NCBI GenBank assembly: GCA_003665825.1
Contig: QPFY01000005.1
Span: 620,001-684,000, forward strand
DNA length: 64,000 nt
Source of the DNA: Microbotryum silenes-acaulis
Taxonomy: Eukaryota; Basidiomycota; Microbotryomycetes; Microbotryales; Microbotryaceae
Direction of reading: 5' to 3'
Shown here: positions 1 through 10,526 of the stretch, piece by piece
Position numbering within the stretch: position 1 is the stretch's first letter
How the letters are laid out: each line of letters opens with the position of its first letter
Program-made: the position numbers and the translations under genes
The notes under the pieces: generated by a model
Told to the model about the DNA's origin: nothing
Database searches by the model: none
Seen by the model: only the letters and a program-made list of their open reading frames with translations

Positions 1-814
1 TTATGGTCCTCTCAATGGTGGTGGAAGGACAGAAGCAAAGCGATGGCAGTGAGTAGTTCAAAGGACAGTGGCCACGGCGGATTAATGAGCGAAGTGCTTC
101 ACTTATTTAATTAAACGCGATCGGTCAGCTGAGAGTGCGATCCGGAGATCGAGCGGCCGCCGCGGCCCAGTTTCGTGTATGAGGAGTCACCACTCACCAC
201 TACGACGAATCGTTTAGAAACTGATGTTAAAGCTGTTAAGCGGAAGCCGGTGGGAGCCAAGCATCCTTCAAACCTGATGCTTGCAATCAAGCTCGACGAA
301 TTCTTTGTCCGTCCTGGCAGGAACAGCGCAGCCGGACGTCCGTCCGCCGATCCGAGTCGAGACTCGGATCAATGAACCACTGGTTCATTAATTCACGCGT
401 GCTTTCCCATCGGCTACCAAGTCAAAACGAGGGGCATTTGCAGATCATGGCTTTAAGAATCGCCACTCAATCATGACTCGCTTGATGTTGGCTGTTGCAG
501 TGTTTGCCAAAAAGCGCCGACTTGAGATACCGAGCCAACGAGCATAATGCAATGGGATGTCGTACAGAACAATTCTAAAAGTAGCTTCAGAACTATCGAG
601 TTTTATTTACGATTTGCTTTTAGTCTAGCGGGCGAGAACGACAGCTTGTAATTACAGTGCATAGCAGAGCTCGTTATGCATACTAATCAGAGGCGCCTTC
701 ATCGAAGCATTGCCAACTATAAACACAGGTAATTAACTTGCAAAGTAAATCGTGCCCGCAAAGGGTATTTTCAGTCTTGTAGGCACCTAGAACAGGCTGC
801 AGAGGCCAGAGTTT
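1..814. other. No gene recognised at left edge
   Basis: I see no convincing coding region here. Short open frames exist but match nothing I know. No long terminal repeat of the retroelement to the right is visible; its gag-like frame fades out near position 815 without an obvious boundary. Confidence 0.4.
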
Positions 815-1130
815 TCCCGTTTCGAATGGGAGGGTTATAGAGTCGCTGACGATGAAGCCGTCGTCGCGTATATGCTTCAAGCTCTACCTCCCTCATACGA
901 AATGCTCAAGCAAGCGATTAAGCTCAGTGAGAAGTGTTCGGTCGACTACGCTGTCAACCGACTCACCGACGAGTACAGTGAACGCAAGATCACTGGCAAA
1001 TACGACAAGTTACTCAAGAACGCGGGAGCGTTAGCGGTTCAACAAAGCACGCAAGTCAGGCGTGATCCGAACTGCATTTGTCGTGGCTGCAAGGGAACCG
1101 GTCATTACCAAATCGATCCAAGTACGATCC
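815..1130 (+). pseudogene. Copia gag fragment
   Basis: The frame containing [13 protein letters not shown] reads like the C-terminal half of a copia Gag (UBN2 family, typically 'LPxSYdxL'). It then runs into a zinc-knuckle start, [10 protein letters not shown], before the frame is lost. The N-terminal half of Gag is missing. It would have formed the retroelement's nucleocapsid; as it stands it is a broken relic. Confidence 0.7.
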
Positions 1131-2082
1131 GAACTACAAGCGCGGTCGTAACAAGAACCACAACAAGAAGAAGAAGCAACATCAGCGCTCCAAGGGATCG
1201 ACGGATTCGGAGGACTCGGCTTCTTTTGCGTTGGCGGTCAAGTCTCTCGGGGAGAGCCATTCGCTTCAAATCAATGTCGCGAATAGGGTGTCACAGAAGG
1301 ACCAGAGTGAGATCTGGATACTGGACACCGGTGCAAGTCAGCACTACGTCGGCAACGCAAGTCTGCTTTCCGACCGTCAACTTCATGGAAGTCTGAACGT
1401 TCAAACTACGAGTGGTCAGGTAGTCCATTGTGACACGTATGGTACGAATCGCTTCAAGTTGAAGAGCGGGGCATCGCTCTCACTTTCGAAGGTCTACCAT
1501 CTCCCGGGTGCTCCGGTGAACCTTGTCTCGACTCGTGCTCTTTTCCGATCAGGAGCAAGTTGCGGATGGGAAGATGGCAGGGATGTCATGACGATCTCCA
1601 TCAACGGGCTTACCATAGCAAGAACGCTCAATGGTACCGGATATGCACTCGACTTTACGCGTATTGTCGAGGATCAAGCTCATGTCGCAACTCGTGCGAC
1701 AGTGGGAGCGCCTTTGATGGAATGGCATCGTCGCTACGGGCATGTGCCCGTGAGCTCAATCAAGGAGCTCGTCAAGTCAGGCGCTGTTGATGGATTAGTT
1801 CTCACCGATGAGAAGATCCACGACTGCGAGCCCTGCATCAGTTCCAAGTCTCGCGCATCGAAGTTCTCAGAGTCGGTTACTCAAGTCACCGACGTCCTTC
1901 AACGCGTATTCATGGACATCGGATTCATCGCAGAAGATCAAGTCGATTTTCAAGGTCGTAAGGCATACCTGGCTATTGTAGACCAGTACTCGACTGCGAA
2001 GTGGACGTTTCCGTTGAAGACCAAGTCGGCCGAAGAAGTCACTCGCGTATGGATCGCATTTCGACAGGTGTCGAGAAGATGA
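1078..2082 (+). pseudogene. Copia protease and integrase N-terminal part
   Basis: The protein carries the aspartic protease motif [11 protein letters not shown] near residue 80. A GAG-pre-integrase zinc-binding segment follows (HRRYGH ... DCEPC, the HHCC pattern). The first strand of the integrase catalytic core comes next (VFMDIGF ... [10 protein letters not shown]; first catalytic Asp in MDIG). The frame breaks near 2060, and the rest of the integrase continues in another frame. The first in-frame ATG is not informative, since this is a polyprotein segment. Confidence 0.85.
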
Positions 2083-2927
2083 CTGGTCGCAAAATCAAGC
2101 GCGTTCGCACGGACAATGGCAACGAGTTCACCAACAAGCTCATCGGCGCGGATTTCCAAAGTCAAGGAATCCTTCATGAGACCTCAGCACCATACACCCC
2201 ACAACAGAATGGAACGGTCGAACGCTTCAATGGCTCGTTGATGGCGATCGTCCGTGTGGTCCTTGCAGCCTCAAAACTGTCTTGGAAGTACTGGTCTTAT
2301 GCGATGGAGTACGGCACGTTCGTCGCGAATCGGGTCCTACACTCCAAGTTGGATGGCATGACGGCTTACGAAGTATTCTACGGAAAGAAGCCCAAGGTCT
2401 CGCACTTTCGTCCATTTGGATCGACCGTCTTCGCGCAAGTCCCCAAGTCGAAACGCTCTAAGCTCGAGCCGACTTCAGTCAGGGGAACGTTCATCGGGTA
2501 TGACAGTGAGTACAACTATCGCGTGCCCGTCGACTCCGATTCGGAACACAAGGTGGTCATCACGCGCGACATCGCGGTCATGAACCAACAATCAGAGGAA
2601 GTCAGTGTACCGGAGGTCACGACTTTGCTCGAGGGGTCGGATGAAGATGATGGTCCTGTCGCAGACGGCAAGGAAGCCGGAGACGAACTTCAGAAGAGGA
2701 TGACGCAGTTCAGCTTGCCCCTGCTCGTCAGAATCGTCCTCGTTGGGAGTACGGAGATCCCGCGGTTAGGGGTCGAAACCCAGGCAGGTTCGAGGAGATC
2801 GACGCAGGCAACGAGATTCAACAGCGTACTCGTGGCCAAAGGCGCATCGCGGAACAACAAGGTCTCTTCGTCACAGAGATACCCGAGCTCGATCCGGAAC
2901 CACCCATCATGTCTGGCTATGCGATGA
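2060..2927 (+). pseudogene. Copia integrase catalytic core, C-terminal part
   Basis: [10 protein letters not shown] supplies the second catalytic Asp and [12 protein letters not shown] the catalytic Glu of the DDE integrase core. The copia '[10 protein letters not shown]' and 'GTFIGYD' segments follow. The remainder is a low-conservation linker toward reverse transcriptase. The frame differs from the upstream integrase part by a shift near 2060, so the enzyme cannot be made as one chain. Confidence 0.85.
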
Positions 2928-3056
2928 TCAGCACGGATCGTCCAGCCGTACCCAGCAGCTACGAAGAAGCGATGAACAGCCCCGAAACGGACAAGTGGAA
3001 GGAAGCTATCCAAGGATCGTCATCAAGTCCTTGCAGACTCGGATCTTCCACAAGGT

Positions 3057-4406
3057 GCTCGCGCTCTCGGATCGAAGTGGGTTTTCGCGCGTAAGGAGAA
3101 CGCTCAAGGAGAAGTCATTCGTTATAAGGCTCGATTGGTCGCGCAAGGGTTTGCACAGCGATCTGGCATCGACTACAACGAGACTTTCGCTCCTGTTGCT
3201 CGCTCTACGACGATTCTCTTTCTCATCGCCATCGCTGCCTCCCAAGGACTTTGCCTCGAACAATTCGATTACGACTCAGCGTTTCTGAACGGAACGATGA
3301 TGGAAAAGGTCTATATGAAGTACCCGAAAGGTTGGGATCGTCCTCAGCTCGGCCAAGTTCTTCGTCTTGTCAAGTCGATGTACGGCACAAAGCAAGCACC
3401 TCGAGAATGGAACTCGGCAGTCAACAACCTGATGGTCTCGTGCGGTTATGCGCGATCGGACGCCGATTCATGTCTCTACGTTAAGCGTGTCGACAAGATG
3501 TTTGTATACATTACCCTCTACGTCGATGATGGACTCGCTGCTTCGAACAATCAAGCGTTTCTGGATTCGGAGATCCAAGCTTTCGACAAGGTGTACCAAC
3601 TCAAGCGACTTGGTCCTGTGAAGGTGTTTCTAGGTCTCGAATTCCTGCGTACGTCCAAGTTCATCTTCGTTCATCAGTCCAAGTACATCGGGAGCCTCGT
3701 CGCCACGTATGGTGGAGATCACGGATCGAAGCACCCGGCGAAGGTCCCGATGGAGTCCAGGTCGAATATGGAACACTCAATGGAACCGTTCGACGACATC
3801 GCACTTTACCAGTCAGCAGTGGGAGCGTTGCAGTACGCTGCGCATCGAGCTCGTCCCGACATTGTCACTTCGGTTCGCGCGGCAGCTTCCGAAGTTTCGG
3901 CTCCTACCCAGGCCGACTGGATCGCGGTGAAAAGGATCATCCGCTACTTGCAAGGTACCATCGACTGGGGACTCAAGTACAACTTCGAGGGTTCGACAGT
4001 GTTCGAACTTTACTCAGATGCCTCGTGGGGAGACGACATGTCGACTGGGAAGTCGATTGGAGCGTTCGTCTCGGTCATGGCAGGCGCAGCAATTTCTTGG
4101 CAGAGTAAGCAGCAATCGATGGTTGCGAGTTCGACTACGGAGGCCGAGATCTTGGCTGCTTCCGCGGCAGCAAAGGAGGCCATGTGGCTTCGACGCTTGG
4201 GTGCGGATCTCAGGATTCAACAACCTGGATCGACACTCATCTGGGAGGACAATCAGGCGGTGATCGCGATCGCACAGAACCCGGCTCACCATGGTAGGAC
4301 GAAGCACTACAGTGTGCATCACTTTTACATTCGCGAGCGAGTTACGATTGGCGACATTCGAATCAAGTATTGCAAGACAGGAGCTATGACTTGTGATTCA
4401 TGCTAG
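3057..4406 (+). pseudogene. Copia reverse transcriptase and RNase H
   Basis: Reverse transcriptase begins with a [13 protein letters not shown] motif near 3065. It continues through [10 protein letters not shown], the [11 protein letters not shown] catalytic motif and the YVDD active site (about 3518). RNase H follows: [15 protein letters not shown] and EDNQAV hold the expected acidic residues. The last residues diverge from the usual copia ending, so the C-terminus looks damaged. This is the best-preserved stretch of the element. Confidence 0.92.
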
Positions 4407-4514
4407 AATCAGTGGGAGTGTTGAAAGAGGATTCAGCGCATGCATCTCTTGAAGGTGCCTTCACTTTTGGTGTACTGGTTAAGGCGACCAGGATGGTTTT
4501 ACAATAGAAAGCCT

Positions 4515-5500
4515 CTGCAGCGATGATGATTTCCCTGTTCGCAAAAATGGTCTGCTCGAAGGTACCGTAAAAGTTGGTGAAAGTGACCGAAACCGCTGAT
4601 TAGGTGGGATATGAAAGGGTTGACAGATCAGCAATCAATTCCCATGAAGTCTACTGTTTGTTTGAGGAGCTTACCATTCATGTTGGCGTCAAAGTTGATC
4701 CTCTTGGCGAGTATCTGCGTCGCGACCATGAGGTTCCTCCCGGCCGAGCCGAGTTGGGCATTCTTGATAAACATCTGTGACGTCGCACGATGACCATTGG
4801 CTGGGTTGATTGTGGACGGGTTGTAGGCATACCCGTTGAGCGTACCGGACGAGAAGTCGGACGCGGGGGAGTAGCCCAATTCGTTGTAGGCATCGGTGAG
4901 GGTCGCGCTGTAGTTGAAGGCAAAGTTGGCCCAGGTGAGAGGGAGTGGAGCCCTCGAGGTGTTGGACTCGGGGAAAGCTTGGAGACTGAAAGAAAGTGTT
5001 TGAGATTGATCAGGACAATCTCACTTGCGATGGAAAGTCGACGCTGGACATAGCTTACTTGTAGCGGGGCTTGAACTGGGCACCTCGGATCGCATCATTG
5101 GCTGGGGTGATCGTGACACTCTTCCTGGAGAAGAACGGTCAATGATTAATAAAACACAAGTGAAGCTGCATATTAGGAGATACTTACGTAAAATAAGGGT
5201 ACACGTCGGTCCAACCCCAACCCGGTGAAGCTTGGTCGGCCGTGGCGCGTTGCCACGATTCGAAAGCGGTGCGGTCCGGGCGTTGATAGATCTGTTATCA
5301 AAACGAGCGAATCTGTGGTCAGTTGACCAAAAGTTGAAAATACGTTCTCACAACTCTCACGGTCCTCACCATGAAGTTCTTGATCGACGACCCGCCGACT
5401 CCCTTCCCTCGGGCATAATGCAAGCTCCTATTCGCCGCTCCCAATTGAGGCTGCGTAATCGGACCCCAATCATTCACAGGGCTCGGTCCATCCTGACCTA
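4515..5500 (-). pseudogene. GMC oxidoreductase relic (aryl-alcohol/glucose oxidase-like)
   Basis: Reading minus, four exon-like blocks match the middle of GMC-family FAD oxidoreductases. The block at about 5500-5375 has RGKGVGGSSIKNFM, the family signature. The block at about 5285-5180 has SPGWGWTDVYPYF. One at 5100-5055 has KSVTITPAND. One at about 4975-4628 ends in SAGRNLMVATQ. A weak trace (NREIIIAAEAF) reaches about 4515, where the retroelement begins. The N-terminal GxGxxG FAD-binding motif and the whole C-terminal catalytic half with the active-site His are absent. A stop at 4628 lies before the trace. I read this as a gene broken at both ends, probably with the retroelement at one break. 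Confidence 0.7.
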
Positions 5501-6231
5501 AACAATGCGAGAACCGTGCCGTTCGTCCTCTCCTTTGAGGCCCTTCCGGCGCAGCATCCGACGACTTGCATAGAAGATATAATTGATGCACGTTCACCAT
5601 TATTTCTAATGGACAATCTCTTCTCCGATGAATGTTTGACAAGAGCACCCAAAACTATGCGCGTGCAACACGAGCAGCACGGGGTGCGGAAAACATGCAG
5701 AGCGGGAGCTGTAGGGGCGAGCCCCTGAATTCCGGATCCTGGCATCTGCAATACATCATTGTACTTCATCATCAATCTTTTATACGTCGCCACAGCTCTC
5801 TCCCATCTCGGAGAAGCGACCGCCGTGCGTCCAATCCACAGAGCACAGTTTTGATACGGTCACACCCCCTCCTCACGGCCCGTCAGAGCCGGACCTATAC
5901 GCGTGCGAGCTCATCCAAGTATCAAGTCAATTGTTTACGCAAGATTAGCCGACGTGCCCTTTGAGGGGCATGAAAGAGGCTTGGGCGCACGGCCTGTGTT
6001 GGCGGGGCTGAGGGGGTCGAGGGGGTGAGGGCGGGGCGGGAAGAGTCCCGAGCGTTGTCGCAGTGGGCGAACATTCTGACTGCCCATGCTTTAGCCAGTG
6101 CAGGATCGACCCGGTTAATAAAGTGATACAGTACGTCGTAGGCAAAAACTCTCAAGTATATGGGTCCAATCTCTTCTTTGTTCACAAGGGGTCGGGGTCA
6201 TGTCACATAAACGGTTTTACACCCTTTTTTG
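5501..6231. other. Intergenic, no gene recognised
   Basis: No supported coding region. This is where the FAD-binding N-terminus of the GMC relic should be, but I could not find it in any frame. The right end is the 3' flank of MED17. Confidence 0.4.
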
Positions 6232-8446
6232 TTATACTAAGCTATTGTGATCAACTTCCATACCCTCCTTTTCCTTCCCATTGACCTCCTCCACCTCCTC
6301 CCTGCCCGCATACCCCTTCAGCACTTCCCCTATCTGCTCTTGCAAGAATCCCGTTAACTGTCCCACCGACCCAACCACGACTGGAGCACTCCTCGGCGCC
6401 TGCAATACCAAACCCTGATGCGAAGCCAAAGCGAACGCCGACACGCCCATCGATAAACTAGGATTGGTACTTGGGTTAGTTGTTGAAGTTGAGGAAGGTT
6501 GAGGGAGTAAAGTCGAGTGAGAGATGTGGAATAGGGAGGTAGGTGAAGATCCGATGCGAAGGACTATCCGACCGCCTAGTTCTTTGAGTTCGTTTGAGGT
6601 TGTAGGAGGGGAAAGAATTTTGCGGACCGCTGAAAGAGGTGCTGATGCCAATGAAGGGTGATAAGTCGTTGACGTAGGGATCGAAGGGTCGATGGTCGAT
6701 GTGAGGGTCGTCAAGACTCCGTAGAGGGAGTTGAGCCGATAGAGGTGGGACAGGAAGGCGGACACGGCCGGAAGGATTGGAATCGAAGTCGAGAACGAGG
6801 TGGGAGATCTCCGTCTGATATATTCTTGTATGAGTAAGAGTCGCAGAAGGGGCACCAAAAGCGGCGCGATCGCATTTGGTCCTGGTGTAGGTGCCTCGAG
6901 TTTGGGGTTCGGAACGGCAACCTGTATGTGTTTGGTCGCTCGCATCAGCAACATGAACACGGGCTTCGTGTTGTGCAACATGTGACACTAACCATTGTGA
7001 TTTTGAGCTTCCAACCATGTCCCTCTGTGATGACCGAGTCGCCCTGGGATCGCTTGCCCAATTCAAGTCGCGACTTGACGCTCGCATCCGACCTAGCCTC
7101 GTTCGATAGCTGTCAGAGACGAAACTGGAATCAGCTTTCCCAGTCTCCGAATCCAAAATATACCGCGAAGCCAAGCATAGTACGTACGACAGCAAACAAC
7201 TCCTCCGCGAATACGTTCCGCCCTCGTTGTTTCAGCACGTCCTCGACGCCCTGCTCCTTCCCCTCCTTCTCCGCAGCTCCAGAAGTCCATACGCACCAAT
7301 CTCTACCCCTCCCCTCCATCTCCACTTCAACAATCAACTTTCTCCCCTTCTTCCTCCCCACCCCTTTCCCCGTCCCTCCCTTCCCTTCCTCAACCTCTTG
7401 CAAAACCTGCTCAACCTGAGCGACCGCAGCCCTCCTAAACGACGGAGCCGCCTCGGCACATCCATAGAACACTCCAACTTGTTTGGCCAGATGGGTTTCG
7501 CCTTGACCCGAGAAGGAGGCATTGGATCGGGCCCCCAAGGGAATGAGAGGGAAGGGTGTGGAGGTGTGGAGGTGTAAAAAAAGGGTTGACCGTTGTTTCG
7601 AGGTGTGGTTGCGCGATGGGGAGGTCGAAGTGGACGTAGTGGAGGTGGAGGTGGAGGTGGAAGCGAGGACTTGGCTCGAAGCGGAGAAGAACGAGTTGGC
7701 TGATTCTCGTAATGATGCCAAAGAAGTTGCCAAAGGAAGGAGGGACGTTGAAGCACCAAGATGCTCGTTCGTCGAATCGTCGTTCTCGGAGGAGGGTAAA
7801 GGAATGGGCGGCGCGGAAGGAACGATGGTGAGCGTTTGTTGAGGTAGGGGTAGAGCTTCGGCATCAACGGTCGTGGCTACGGTAGGTGCAGCGATGATGG
7901 ACAATAAGTCCAAAGCTGTAGTCAGTTCACCCCGAGCGAGACTGTGAGAGAACGGGGGTCCATCAGTGGACTGGCCCTGCAAAGACTCAGCGATAGCGGG
8001 CAATGACTTACTCCAACTGCTGCATCATGGTCATCCGTAGTTCGCTCATCTGTTCCGGTGTGATGCCCAACTCGTGCACGTCGTCCTTGTCCTCGTCTTG
8101 CTCTCCACTGTGTTCATCTGTCGACGTCTTGGTGAGATCCTTGTTCTGCTCGTCGCTAATCCTCCGACTCGTCAACTGTGAAAAGTCCCCTCTTTCCTGC
8201 CATATCCGCAACAACCGTTCCGTTGGGAGCTTATTCGAATCCTCTCTATCGAATGCCCCAACACACAACCCTGATCAGCACAATGCGCGGTCCTGATCAA
8301 GCTCAATACCCCACTTGCCTCGTCAAGACCTGTTGCCCGTCATGCGTTACCTCGTACAACCTGGCGGCTGGGACGAAGAGATCGTCGTCCAAGCCATCTT
8401 GAGCTGTGATTGCCGGTGGTTCCAAGGAGATGTGCGTCGTCGACAT
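6232..8446 (-). CDS. MED17: Mediator complex subunit 17 (Med17/Srb4)
   Basis: Head-module subunit of Mediator, linking activators to RNA polymerase II in the nucleus. Proposed exons (minus): 8446-8351, 8241-8012, 7941-7188, 7109-6993, 6921-6232, giving 628 residues, a normal Med17 size. Splicing restores family hallmarks. The N-terminus reads MSTTHISLEPP with DLFVPAARLYE. ARGELTTALDLLSII spans the 8012/7941 junction. ELFAVLSNEA spans the 7188/7109 junction and matches the conserved Med17 'ELF..L..EA' block. A Ser/Thr-rich C-terminal part follows. The acceptor of the second exon (near 8242) is the least certain; it was picked by phase and would need a non-ideal AG. The start is the first ATG in the frame that leads into these blocks. 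No neighbour suggests co-regulation. Confidence 0.82.
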
Positions 8447-8961
8447 GGTCTACCCGCCTGTTGTGGTCCGTTCCAGCGCCGGAGTGGGATTGATGACGTG
8501 TAGGCGTGAGTTCAAAGAATGCCAGGGCAGCGAGGCACGCACAACTCATCTTCTCGACATTAACGGGTATAGCTGGTCTTTTAGCTTTTTATATCATTCA
8601 GAATCTAGGTTCAAAAAAAGATCGCCAACATCGTCCCTACAAAAAATAGAGAAACGCCAATCTTCTTTCCTCCCAAGCTTGCTCCCCTCCGACACAGACC
8701 CGCCTCGGAACCTCCACAAAAGTCAAGAAAAAACGAATCGGCCGAAGTACCCCCTGCTCCCAAGCGCGAACTAGCAACTTAATGCCTCGTGTTGGTACCC
8801 AGCGTGCGAATGATGGTCTGTTGTGTAAGGGGTCACGACTTGAATTGTTCCTCGGTCTTGTCGAGTCCTGCGGTTGATGTGTGTTGAAAAAGAAAAGCCA
8901 TCGAACGGGAGAAGAAGAATTTGACGAGCGACGTCAAGTGGATCTCAAGAGAACGGTCGAT
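8447..8961. other. Intergenic between MED17 and RPL10A
   Basis: MED17 5' flank joined to the RPL10A 3' flank. I see no gene and no distinctive repeat. Confidence 0.5.
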
Positions 8962-10045
8962 TTAGAAGATGCGGTGGGGCTTGCCCATGGACGACTTGAG
9001 CGTCAACGACTTGACGTTCTGCCAGTTCTTCTTCAAGAGCGAGATGAGGAAGTTGACGGCCAACATGGTGTTGGCGACGAGCTGGTCGTCCGACATCTCG
9101 ACGTGGCCGACGGCGACACCGAGGCACAAGACCTTCTTGAGCTGGAAGCGGATCGTCGAGCGCACGTCCGAGACCTTGTTGCCAAGGTCCTCGGCGTGCG
9201 AGATGGGGGTCGGGAACTTGCCGGCCTTGGACAGACCGGGGCCGAGCAGACGAGGGATCTGCTTGATCAAGGCCTCGGAGGCGAGGAAGGCGTCGTACTT
9301 CTTCGCGAGCTTCTTGACGAGCTTCTTGTTCTTATTGAGCTTCTTCAAGTCGTCCACGGACATGTACTCGAGCTCGATCAGCTTGGCGCGATCGATGTCG
9401 GCCGCATCGGCGAGAATGCAGATCGACATGCGAGGGCGGGGCAGATGGGGGAGCCTGAGAGGAGTGGGAGAGGAGTACGGGTGAGCATTTACATTCACAA
9501 AATGAGGTGGGTGTGTTGAGCCTGAACGAGGGCGTGGGCGGAGGGTGTCGAGCAGCTGGTTCGGCCGAGAAGAGGAGCCCCCCCCCAGCGCTACGCCGAG
9601 CCGCGTGAGCGCCACCCGCACGCGCGCGCGCCCGGTCGCAGTGCCCGTGGAAAAAAACCAGCCCAAGAACGACGACGGGCGGCCGGGCCCAGACCGTACA
9701 GACCGTATAGACTCGACGCTTATGCGACCACTCACTTGATGGTTCCCGAGAAACGCTTGTCTCGTTGAGGATCGTAGTTCTTCAAGCCGATTTGCAACTC
9801 GACCTGTTATGGGATACCAGAAGGGCTTGTATCAGCGAATGCGAATCATGCTTGGAAGACTGCGCCACGGTGCGCGAGTGCGTGCTCTAAAGCCCGGTGA
9901 ACGGTGGCCATTCAGTCTGCGGAGCGCTCCCAACGACCTCCCAACTTACGGTCTCAACAAAGTTGCGCTTCTTCTCGCCGGTCGACTCTTCGAGAAGGGT
10001 CTTGATCGAACCTCGCACGCTGGAAACGCTGATCTTGGACGACAT
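8962..10045 (-). CDS. RPL10A: 60S ribosomal protein L10a (uL1)
   Basis: Forms the L1 stalk of the large cytosolic ribosomal subunit near the E site. Exons (minus): 10045-9950, 9803-9736, 9454-8962, giving 218 residues, matching the family (about 217). The start, [20 protein letters not shown], is the usual uL1 N-terminus. The second exon gives [19 protein letters not shown], and the third begins at the conserved LPHLPRPRM segment. The C-terminus carries [17 protein letters not shown] and ends MGKPHRIF. All three exons have clean GT-AG borders. The intron at 9735-9455 is long for this window and C-rich on the coding strand. High expression is expected but no specific promoter element was identified. 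Confidence 0.97.
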
Positions 10046-10526
10046 GGTGGGGGAGAGGGGGGAAGGGGGAGAGAATCGGTCGGATGAGCAGGCGGGAAGG
10101 AGAACCGAGCGAGCCTGCGCGAAGGCAGCCCTTGCGAATTGAATTACGATCGCACACTGGGCAGCACGGGGCTAAGCAACAATTGGGCATCGGTAATAAA
10201 CCCCCAAGTCCCGCTAAGCGACGCGCGCCTGATCACTCTCACTCGGCACCTCCACTCAGCCACCGACGACCTACACCACCTCTTTGCGTCTAAGCTTGGG
10301 AGCCTCCACGTGATCTCGCTCTTGCCTGTTCTTTCTCTCCCTCCCAGCGTGCGAGCTAGACAGACCCCTTCTCGACGTTGTAGAGCCCAGCAGGCCCGTG
10401 TGTGTCACCCGCCAGTGACTAGTGACTAGTGACTAGTGACTAGTGACCCGCCGCCGACGTGTTCGACCCGCGTCTCGAGAGAGCTTTATAACCCGACCCG
10501 ACTGAACGCCTTCACCGTGCCCCACG
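10046..10526. other. Divergent RPL10A/SEC27 promoter region
   Basis: About 480 bases between two start codons pointing away from each other, so it must hold both promoters. It contains CACGTGA near 10308 and a heptamer tandem repeat at 10415-10447. No TATA box was identified with confidence. Confidence 0.6.
10415..10447. repeat. Heptamer tandem repeat (GTGACTA)
   Basis: Four full copies of GTGACTA followed by GTGAC. It lies about 80 bases upstream of the SEC27 start codon within the shared RPL10A/SEC27 promoter region. Each unit contains TGACTA, which resembles a half or weak AP-1-like (TGACTCA) site; that likeness is only suggestive. Confidence 0.9.

Larger units (their letters stand above)
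815..4515 (+). mobile_element. Degenerate Ty1/copia LTR retrotransposon, 5'-truncated
   Basis: Order of domains is gag fragment, aspartic protease, integrase, reverse transcriptase, RNase H, which is the copia order (integrase before RT). The frame changes at about 1.1, 2.06, 2.7-2.9 and 3.05 kb, so no intact polyprotein exists. The gag fragment reads back only to about 815 and no 5' LTR is seen. After RNase H there is a purine-rich stretch followed by TGTTGAAAGAGG at 4419, which resembles a polypurine tract and the start of a 3' LTR. Only about 95 bases of it could remain before GMC-oxidoreductase similarity begins at about 4515. The right boundary is inferred from that similarity, not from a target-site duplication. 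Confidence 0.9.

Noticed and set aside
1..814. 5' LTR of the copia element
   Set aside because: No sequence here matches the short 3' LTR-like remnant at 4419-4515.
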